From positions 701,570 to 736,645 of the forward strand of contig NZ_RDBL01000013.1 of NCBI RefSeq assembly GCF_008042035.1: 35,076 nucleotides of DNA. Direction: 5' to 3'. The translations under genes were made by a program, and so were the position numbers. Below, one piece after another: positions 29,736 through 35,076 of this stretch. A model generated the notes under the pieces. The model made no database searches, was not told where the DNA came from, and saw only the letters and a program-made list of their open reading frames with translations. How positions within the stretch are numbered: the first letter of the stretch is position 1; every line of letters starts with the position of its first letter. This DNA comes from Streptomyces sp. col6 (GTDB lineage: Bacteria; Actinomycetota; Actinomycetes; Streptomycetales; Streptomycetaceae).

Positions 29736-30215
29736 TCAGCTGTCCGGCTGCTCGATGAGCTGGGCGATGTACAGCGGCTCCCCGAGCTTCTCGACCAGGT
29801 CCAGCTGCGTGTCGAGGTAGTCGATGTGGTGCTCCTCGTCCGCGAGGATCGACTCGAAGATGTTCGCGGAGGTGATGTCGCCCTTGCTCCGCATCAGCTC
29901 GATGCCGCGCTTGAGGCGGTCGATCGCCTCCACCTCGACCTGCCGGTCCGCCTGGAACATCTCGGTGACCGTCTGGCCCACGCGCACGTGGAAGAGCCGC
30001 TGGTAGTTCGGCAGACCGTCGAGGAAGAGAATGCGGTCGGTCAGGATCTCGGCATGCTTCATCTCGTCGAAGGACTCGGCGCGCGTGTATTTCGCGAGCT
30101 TCGTCCAGCCGAAGTTGTCCTGCATCTTGGCGTGCAGGAAGTACTGATTGATGGCAGTCAATTCGGCGGTCAGCTGTTCATTCAGGAACTCGATGACCTC
30201 GGGGTCGCCCTGCAT
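29736..30215 (-). CDS. bfr: Bacterioferritin
   Basis: The 159-residue product is a full-length bacterioferritin. All diiron ferroxidase ligands are present: E18, E51, H54, E94, E127 and H130, and haem-ligand M52 is in FDEMKHAE, so it is the haem-binding, catalytically active type. It should assemble into a 24-subunit shell that oxidises and stores iron. ATG at 30215 is chosen because AAGGAG lies upstream; the longer frame adds 15 residues not found in the family. It faces bfd end to end rather than sharing an operon and starts from a 154-bp region shared with the divergent molybdoenzyme gene. Confidence 0.95.
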   Translation of the reverse strand: MQGDPEVIEFLNEQLTAELTAINQYFLHAKMQDNFGWTKLAKYTRAESFDEMKHAEILTDRILFLDGLPNYQRLFHVRVGQTVTEMFQADRQVEVEAIDRLKRGIELMRSKGDITSANIFESILADEEHHIDYLDTQLDLVEKLGEPLYIAQLIEQPDS

Positions 30216-30369
30216 CGCAGAGGCTCCTTCCAACCGGTGAACTGGGCACGTTGGCCGCATCCTTGCATCGCACCAGGAAGTCGTCCAGTAAGTGCACGCT
30301 TAGTACGAGTTGCCCGAATCGCCTCTGCCCTGGTCACGACCACCCCTGCCTGTCTGTCACCATGGAGTC

Positions 30370-31002
30370 ATGGGTCAGCCGGAAAGCCGGGAACACCGCG
30401 CGTCAGAGCAGTCCGAGCTTCCGCCGGGCCAGCGGCTGCAGCGCGGGTGGCCGGTCACCCATTACGGGCCGGTGCCCAAGTTCAAACCGGACCGCTGGGA
30501 ATTCCGGGTCTTCGGCGCTACCGCCGACGGCGAGAAGCACTGCTGGAACCACGAGGAATTCTCCGCACTTCCGTTCTCGTCGGTCGTCGCCGATCTGCAC
30601 TGCGTGACCAAATTCAGCATGCTGGGCGCCGAGTGGGGCGGTGTGCTCGCCCGCGATCTCGTGGCCCTCGCCCCGCCCGCCCCTCAGGCCAGCCATGTGA
30701 TGGTCTGGGCCGAGTACGGCTTCAGTTCGAACCTCCGGCTCGACGACTTCCTCTCCGACCGGACCCTGTTCGCCACCCACAAGGGCGGCGAACTGCTCAC
30801 CGCCGAGCACGGCTTCCCGCTCCGGCTCGTCGTCCCCCATCTGTACGCGTGGAAGGGCCCCAAGTGGGTCCGGGGCATCGAGTACATGACCGCCGACCGC
30901 CGGGGCTTCTGGGAGGAGCGCGGCTACCACAACATCGGCGACCCCTGGCAGGAGCAGCGTTACTCCTATCAGGAGGAGCCCGGGGACGGCCCCGAACTCT
31001 GA
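30370..31002 (+). CDS. Sulfite-oxidase-like molybdopterin oxidoreductase (cytosolic)
   Basis: The 210-residue product matches the small SUOX/YedY-type molybdenum-cofactor domain: PKFKPDRWEFRVFG, the Mo-ligand Cys C78 in VVADLHCVTKFSM, and AEYGFSSNLRL and LLTAEHGFPLRLVVPHLYAW before a C-terminal RGIEYM segment. No Tat or Sec signal is present, unlike MsrP, so it acts in the cytosol. Natural substrate unknown; sulfite or methionine-sulfoxide-type chemistry is possible. ATG at 30370 has GGAG about five bases upstream. It is not tied to cofactor-synthesis genes here. Confidence 0.85.
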   Translation: MGQPESREHRASEQSELPPGQRLQRGWPVTHYGPVPKFKPDRWEFRVFGATADGEKHCWNHEEFSALPFSSVVADLHCVTKFSMLGAEWGGVLARDLVALAPPAPQASHVMVWAEYGFSSNLRLDDFLSDRTLFATHKGGELLTAEHGFPLRLVVPHLYAWKGPKWVRGIEYMTADRRGFWEERGYHNIGDPWQEQRYSYQEEPGDGPEL

Positions 31003-31038
31003 CCGCCGGCCGGGGTGCGGCGCGGGGGGCCCGCCGGG

Positions 31039-31896
31039 TCAGCCGCCGTCGCGGAGCGCCTGGAGCCGGGCCACGTCCGCGGCGTGGCCCTCCTTGCCGC
31101 CCGGTGTCTCGATGACCAGCGGAACGCCCTCGGTGGCGGGATGGCCGAACAGCTCGCGGAACGGCTCCTCGCCGATGTGGCCCGAGCCGATGTTCTCGTG
31201 CCGGTCCTTGTGGGCGCCGGCGACGTCCTTGGAGTCATTGGCGTGGATGAGCTTCAGCCTGCCCTCGCCGACCGTCCCCACCAGCAGGTCCAGCGTCTCC
31301 TTCATGCCGCCGGGCCCGGCGAGGTCGTGCCCCGCCGCGAAGATGTGGCAGGTGTCCAGGCACACCCCGAGCTTCGGATGGGCGTCCAGCGCCTCGAAGT
31401 ACGGGCCGAAGTCCCAGGTCCGCGAGCAGAGCGAGGAGCCCTGGCCGGCCGTCGACTCCAGCAGCAGGAACGGGTCGTCGTCGTGCGTCAGCTCGTCCAG
31501 CAGCGGCCGCATGTGCGTGCGCACCTGGGCCAGCGCCTCCTCGCGGGGCCGCCCGCCGGTCGCCGAGCCGGTGTGCACCACGACGCCCAGGGCGCCGATC
31601 TCGCGGGCCCGGCGCAGCGAGTGGCGCAGCGACTCCACGGACCGCTCGACCGTCGCCGGGGTGTGCGAGCCGAAGTTGATCAGGTACGGGGCGTGGACGT
31701 ACGCCGGGATCGACTCGGCGGCGCACTGGGCGCGGAACAGCTCGTCCTGCGCCGGGTTGCCGGCCGGGGTGGCCCAGCCGCGCGGGTTGGCGACGAAGAC
31801 CTGGACGGCCTCGGCGCCCATCTCGCGGGCATAGGGGAGGCCGGCCTTGGCGAGGCCGCCGGCCACCGGTACATGGCCGCCGACTGGGTTGCGCAT
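31039..31896 (-). CDS. nfo: Deoxyribonuclease IV (endonuclease IV, Nfo-like)
   Basis: The 285-residue product is an AP endonuclease of the TIM-barrel Nfo family: visible zinc-site motifs are GGHVPVAGGL, YVHAPYLINFGS, VVVHTGSATG, LLLESTAGQG, GVCLDTCHIFAAGHDL, HANDSKD, DRHENIGSGHIG and LVIETPGG. It cuts the DNA backbone 5' of abasic sites and starts base-excision repair. ATG at 31896 is eight bases after the PASTA-kinase stop, so both are probably co-transcribed and the ribosome-binding site lies in the kinase tail. The pairing has no obvious functional reason. Confidence 0.93.
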   Translation of the reverse strand: MRNPVGGHVPVAGGLAKAGLPYAREMGAEAVQVFVANPRGWATPAGNPAQDELFRAQCAAESIPAYVHAPYLINFGSHTPATVERSVESLRHSLRRAREIGALGVVVHTGSATGGRPREEALAQVRTHMRPLLDELTHDDDPFLLLESTAGQGSSLCSRTWDFGPYFEALDAHPKLGVCLDTCHIFAAGHDLAGPGGMKETLDLLVGTVGEGRLKLIHANDSKDVAGAHKDRHENIGSGHIGEEPFRELFGHPATEGVPLVIETPGGKEGHAADVARLQALRDGG

Positions 31897-31904
31897 ACGG
31901 ATCT

Positions 31905-33857
31905 CTACAGTCCCTTGGTCTTGATGGTGATGGTGCTGCCCTCGGGGGCCTGGTCGCCGCCGTCCACGGACTGGCTGGAGATCTTGTCGCTGAGGTAGGG
32001 GAAGCCGTGCTTGACGTCGACCTCGAAGCCCGCCCCCTCCAGCTCGGCCTGGGCGTCGTCGGCGTTCATGCCGACCACGTCCGGCACGTCGACCATCCGG
32101 GGCCCGTCGGACACGGTCAGCTTGACGGTGTCGCCCTCGGCCGCCTCGGTGCCCTCGGCGGGCGACTGGCGGGCGATGTCGCCCTTCTCCTCGGGCGAGT
32201 GCACCCGGCCGGGGACCACCTCGGCCTTCAGCCCCTCGTCGGCCAGCGCGTCGGTGGCGTCGTCCACGGAGAGCCCGGTGACATCGGGGACGTCGACGGG
32301 GCTGCCCTTGGAGACCACGATCGCGACCGCCGAGTCGGGGTGGCGCTCGGTGCCCGCCTCGGGGTCCGTGCGCACGACCTCACCGGCCGCGATGTCCTCG
32401 TTGAACTCCCTGGTGACCATGCCGGGGAGCAGGCCCGCCTTCTTCAGCTGCCGCTTGGCGTCGGCGAGCCGGACGCCCTCGACGTCGGGCACCTCGATGA
32501 TCTCGGGGCCGCGCGAGACGACGAGCGAGACCGAGCCGTTGCCCCTGATGCGGGCGCCCGACTTCGGGTCGCTGCCGATGACCTTGCCCCGGTCGACGGT
32601 GTCGCTGAAGGCGCGCTTCACGCCCTTGAGCTCCAGCCCGGCGTCCGAGAGCCGCTTCTTCGCCGCCTGCTCGGTCTGGCCCAGCAGCGAGGGGACCTTG
32701 GTGAACTGCCCGGAGTTGATGTACCAGACGCCGCCGCCGATGCCCAGGACCAGCAGCACCGCCAGGACCGCCGCGATCAGCCCGCGCCGCGGACCGCCGC
32801 GCGGCCCGGTCCGCCGGGGCGGCAGCGGGTGCTCCGGCGGTGGCATCTCCAGCCGGTTGGTGTGGTGGGCGGTGCCCAGGTCCCTCGGCAGGACCCGGGG
32901 GATCACCGTCGTCCGGGATTCGGGCCCCTCCGTGACCCCCTCCGGACCGTCCGCGGCCCCGTCCCGCGCCAGGGCCAGGGCACGCGGCGGTACGGAGTCG
33001 AGCTGCGCTTCCGTGAGGGCGGCGCGCGCCCGGCGGGTCTCGGCGAGCAGCTCCACCGCGTCGAACGGGCGGACGTCGAGCGAGCGGGCGGTGGCGCTCG
33101 CCACCAGAGCGTCGAGCTCCGGCGCGAGGCCGGGGACGGCGGCCGACGGGGCCGGCACGTCCTCGTGCAGATGCTGGTAGATGACCTGGGCGGGGGACTC
33201 CCCGTCGCGCGGCTTGTCGCCGGTGAGCATCTCGTACAGCACGACCCCGCAGGCGTATACGTCGGCGCGGGTGTCCGCGGTGCCGTGCTCGATCTGCTCG
33301 GGGGCGAGGTACGAGACGGTGCCGAGGATCGTCCCGGTGGTGTTCGTCACCGCGTCCACGGCCCGGACCAGGCCGAAGTCGGCGACCTTGACCCGGCCGT
33401 CGTCGCCGATCAGCACGTTCTCCGGCTTCATGTCGCGGTGCACGAAGCCCGCGCGGTGCGCCGCGCCGAGGGCGGCGAGGACCGACTCCAGGATGTCCAG
33501 CGCGGCCCGCGGCGCGAGCGCGCCGCGCTCGCTGAGCACATCGCGCAGCGTGCACCCGGCGACGTACTCCATCGCCAGGTAGACGTACTGCCCCTGGGCG
33601 CCCTGGTCGAAGACCCCGACCACGTTGGGGTGGGCGAGGTGCGCCACCGACTTGGCCTCGCGGATGAAGCGCTCGACGAACGAGGCGTCGGTCGCGAGCG
33701 CCGGGTGCATCACCTTGAGGGCGAGCACCCGGTCGAGCCGGGTGTCCATGGCCCGGTAGACCGTGGCCATGCCGCCCACGGCGATGCGGGCATCGACGCG
33801 GTAGCGGCCGTCGAGCAGCTGCCCGACGAGGGGGTCCTGGAGGGTCGTATCCACCAT
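31905..33857 (-). CDS. PASTA-domain membrane Ser/Thr protein kinase (PknB/PknL type)
   Basis: The 650-residue product has a Hanks-type kinase domain (about 18-275; glycine loop IAVGGMATVYRA, K48 in LALKVM, HRDMKPENVL with D142, DFG at D160, activation Thr-rich NTTGTILGTVSYLAPE), a linker of about 90 residues, one membrane helix (LIAAVLAVLLVLGIGGGVWYI) and four extracellular PASTA repeats (starting VPSLLG, VPDVEG, VPDVTG, VPDVVG). PASTA domains sense peptidoglycan precursors, so it likely controls cell-wall growth or division. TAGACT at 33866-33861 lies three bases before ATG 33857 and six before the in-frame GTG 33854; the latter may be the real, leaderless start (one residue shorter). Co-transcribed with nfo. 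Confidence 0.94.
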   Translation of the reverse strand: MVDTTLQDPLVGQLLDGRYRVDARIAVGGMATVYRAMDTRLDRVLALKVMHPALATDASFVERFIREAKSVAHLAHPNVVGVFDQGAQGQYVYLAMEYVAGCTLRDVLSERGALAPRAALDILESVLAALGAAHRAGFVHRDMKPENVLIGDDGRVKVADFGLVRAVDAVTNTTGTILGTVSYLAPEQIEHGTADTRADVYACGVVLYEMLTGDKPRDGESPAQVIYQHLHEDVPAPSAAVPGLAPELDALVASATARSLDVRPFDAVELLAETRRARAALTEAQLDSVPPRALALARDGAADGPEGVTEGPESRTTVIPRVLPRDLGTAHHTNRLEMPPPEHPLPPRRTGPRGGPRRGLIAAVLAVLLVLGIGGGVWYINSGQFTKVPSLLGQTEQAAKKRLSDAGLELKGVKRAFSDTVDRGKVIGSDPKSGARIRGNGSVSLVVSRGPEIIEVPDVEGVRLADAKRQLKKAGLLPGMVTREFNEDIAAGEVVRTDPEAGTERHPDSAVAIVVSKGSPVDVPDVTGLSVDDATDALADEGLKAEVVPGRVHSPEEKGDIARQSPAEGTEAAEGDTVKLTVSDGPRMVDVPDVVGMNADDAQAELEGAGFEVDVKHGFPYLSDKISSQSVDGGDQAPEGSTITIKTKGL

Positions 33858-33860
33858 GCG

Positions 33861-33866
33861 AGTCTA
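33861..33866 (-). promoter_or_regulatory. -10 element of a probable leaderless promoter (PASTA kinase)
   Basis: On the minus strand TAGACT lies six bases before the GTG at 33854, matching the leaderless spacing better than the ATG at 33857. Confidence 0.45.
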
Positions 33867-33941
33867 CGAGCCGCCACGGACAGGCCCGCCGCCGTGGAGC
33901 GAACCCGGCGCAGTACTGAAGCCGAGCCGTGACAGGGGCGT

Positions 33942-33968
33942 GAGGCCGGGGGCCGGAATCCCGGCCTC
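33942..33968 (-). terminator. Hairpin between thiG and the kinase gene
   Basis: GAGGCCGGG (33942-33950) pairs with CCCGGCCTC (33960-33968), and a second hairpin GCCGGAA/TTCCGGC follows at 33984-34004. Both are in the 178-base gap after thiG and may end the thi transcript. Confidence 0.6.
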
Positions 33969-34035
33969 CAGCGGCCCCGCGGCGCCGGAACTGTGGATTC
34001 CGGCACGTTGGTCCGGACCGGGCGGCCCCTCGCCC

Positions 34036-34830
34036 TCAGAACGCCGGCCGCTCCGGGTCGAGCACCGCGCGCCCGGTCACCGGCGACGACGCCTCGGCGA
34101 AGTGCCGGCGCGGGATGCGCCCGGCCCGGTGCGCGAGCCGCCCGCCCTCCACCGCGTGGCGCATCGCGGCGGCCATCAGCTCGGGCTCCTGGGCACGGGT
34201 CACCGCCGAGGCGAGCATCACGGCCGCGCACCCCAGCTCCATGGCGAGCGCGGCGTCCGACGCCGTCCCGGCGCCCGCGTCCAGGATCACCGGCACCCGG
34301 GCCTGCTCGGTGATCAGCTGGAAGTTGTGCGGGTTGCGGATGCCCAGGCCCGAGCCGATGGGGGAGCCGAGCGGCATGACCGCCGCGCACCCCACGTCCT
34401 CCAGCTTCCGGGCCAGGACCGGGTCGTCGTTGGTGTACGGCAGCACGGTGAACCCGTCGTCCACCAGCGTCTCCGCGGCGTCGAGCAGTTCGACGGGGTC
34501 GGGCAGCAGGGTGCGCTCGTCGGCCACCACCTCCAGCTTGACCCAGTCCGTGCCCAGCGCCTCGCGGGCCAGCCGCGCGGTGAGCACCGCCTCGCCGGCG
34601 GTGTAGCAGCCGGCGGTGTTCGGCAGCACCCGGATGGACAGCTTCTCCAGCACGGAGAGCACGGAGCCCTGCACGGTCGGGTCGAGGCGGCGCATGGCGA
34701 CGGTGGTCAGCTCGGTGCCGGACGCGGTCAGGGACCGCTCCAGCACGTCCAGGCTGGGGGCGCCGCCGGTGCCCATGATCAGCCGGGAGGTGAAGTCGGT
34801 GCCCCCGAGGGTGAAGAGATCGTCGGACAT
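34036..34830 (-). CDS. thiG: Thiazole synthase ThiG
   Basis: The 264-residue TIM-barrel enzyme makes the thiazole phosphate half of thiamin from DXP, ThiS-thiocarboxylate and dehydroglycine. Motifs: FTSRLIMGTGG, the Schiff-base lysine in DWVKLEVVAD, VMPLGSPIGSGLGIRNP and VPVILDAGAGTASDAALAMELG. ATG at 34830 is chosen over the longer frame because MSDD is the family-type start and it is two bases after the thiS stop, showing tight operon coupling. Confidence 0.96.
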   Translation of the reverse strand: MSDDLFTLGGTDFTSRLIMGTGGAPSLDVLERSLTASGTELTTVAMRRLDPTVQGSVLSVLEKLSIRVLPNTAGCYTAGEAVLTARLAREALGTDWVKLEVVADERTLLPDPVELLDAAETLVDDGFTVLPYTNDDPVLARKLEDVGCAAVMPLGSPIGSGLGIRNPHNFQLITEQARVPVILDAGAGTASDAALAMELGCAAVMLASAVTRAQEPELMAAAMRHAVEGGRLAHRAGRIPRRHFAEASSPVTGRAVLDPERPAF

Positions 34831-34832
34831 GG

Positions 34833-35051
34833 TCAGCCTCCCTGGACAGCGGTCAGGACCTCGACCCGGTCGCCGTCGGTGAGCGCGGCGGCGGGCCACT
34901 GGCCGCGCGGCACGACGGTCTCGTTGAGCGCGGCGGCCACGCCGGCCGGCGCCTGGGTCAGCGTCGCGACGAGCGCGTCCAGGGTGGTGCCGGCGGCGAC
35001 GGCGACCGGTGCGCCGTTCACGGACACGGTGAGCGGGGTGGGCTCGGTCAT
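34833..35051 (-). CDS. thiS: Sulfur-carrier protein ThiS
   Basis: The 72-residue product is a ubiquitin-like sulfur carrier ending in the diglycine (TAVQGG) that is adenylated and thiocarboxylated. The ATG at 35051 has CTGGAG eight bases upstream. It is two bases from thiG and would be expected to follow thiO and thiE or thiC genes of the same operon beyond the window end. Confidence 0.94.
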   Translation of the reverse strand: MTEPTPLTVSVNGAPVAVAAGTTLDALVATLTQAPAGVAAALNETVVPRGQWPAAALTDGDRVEVLTAVQGG

Positions 35052-35076
35052 GCGGGCTGCTCCAGGGGTGCGGGGG
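35048..35076 (-). CDS. Possible 3' end of thiO (glycine oxidase), partial
   Basis: In the minus frame offset by one from thiS, codons up to a TGA at 35050-35048 would read ...APLEQPA, overlapping the thiS start in ATGA. This fits the usual thiO-thiS-thiG order, but nine codons are not enough for identification. Confidence 0.3.

Noticed and set aside
1..35076. bldA-dependent genes with TTA leucine codons
   Set aside because: By eye I found no in-frame TTA; all TTA/TAA triplets I checked are out of frame, intergenic or stop codons. A codon count would settle it.
1..35076. CRISPR arrays, insertion sequences, prophage or integrative elements
   Set aside because: No spaced repeats, transposase or integrase motifs were seen; the two 299-bp repeats are simple tandem duplications without terminal inverted repeats.

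Overview
The window is a high-GC (roughly 70% or more) actinobacterial chromosome segment, almost certainly from a Streptomyces. The main reasons are third-position GC bias, GTG/TTG starts, TAnnnT -10 boxes directly in front of start codons, an 18-residue trp leader peptide of the Streptomyces type, a DmdR/IdeR-like iron box, and a gene order that matches, from memory, the S. coelicolor SCO2107-SCO2141 core region. No transposase, integrase, phage gene, tRNA, rRNA or CRISPR array was seen, so this is core genome rather than an island.

Layout. 1-2154: end of a class V aminotransferase, a stand-alone Lrp/AsnC-type RAM-domain gene present as two identical tandem copies, a rhomboid protease and a zinc-ribbon protein. 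2189-6121: a coiled-coil NYN-domain protein and two paralogous secreted NlpC/P60 peptidoglycan endopeptidases, the first behind a promoter and a ydaO-type (c-di-AMP) riboswitch. 6183-12085: a metalloprotease-like lipoprotein, a GT87 membrane mannosyltransferase-like protein, a PimB'-like GT4 glycosyltransferase broken by a 299-bp duplication, and a FadD15-like acyl-CoA ligase. 12364-17351: metallophosphoesterase, SRPBCC protein, degenerate ArsA-like protein, SCO2127-like protein, glucokinase GlkA and an EEP-family phosphohydrolase. 17411-21780: two-TM membrane protein and alpha/beta hydrolase (minus strand), 1-acylglycerol-3-phosphate acyltransferase-like protein, and the MacS/MacR-like two-component system. 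21859-29302: D-2-hydroxyacid dehydrogenase, fused anthranilate synthase (TrpE-TrpG) with its trp attenuator, a large secreted N-acetylmuramoyl-L-alanine amidase with FG-GAP repeats, and class II DAHP synthase. 29474-35076: Bfd ferredoxin and bacterioferritin, a sulfite-oxidase-like molybdoenzyme, endonuclease IV, a PASTA Ser/Thr kinase, and ThiG/ThiS.

Functional themes are cell-envelope construction and remodelling (NlpC/P60 enzymes, amidase, PASTA kinase, PimB'-like and GT87 glycosyltransferases, acyltransferase, FadD), aromatic amino-acid supply (DAHP synthase plus anthranilate synthase), iron storage, glucose phosphorylation with carbon control, and thiamin synthesis. Much of the envelope set is also clustered, from memory, around Rv2174-Rv2190c in Mycobacterium tuberculosis, which suggests an old actinobacterial envelope block.

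The most striking sequence-level anomaly is two perfect tandem duplications of exactly 299 bp, 8.9 kb apart (420-718/719-1017 and 9332-9630/9631-9929). The first doubles a small gene, the second frameshifts the PimB'-like gene. Identical unit length with no divergence at unrelated loci points to an assembly artefact, though a biological cause cannot be excluded from sequence alone. The best candidate for uncharacterised biology is the translationally close SRPBCC + ArsA-like pair (13301-14951), whose P-loop lacks both conserved lysines.
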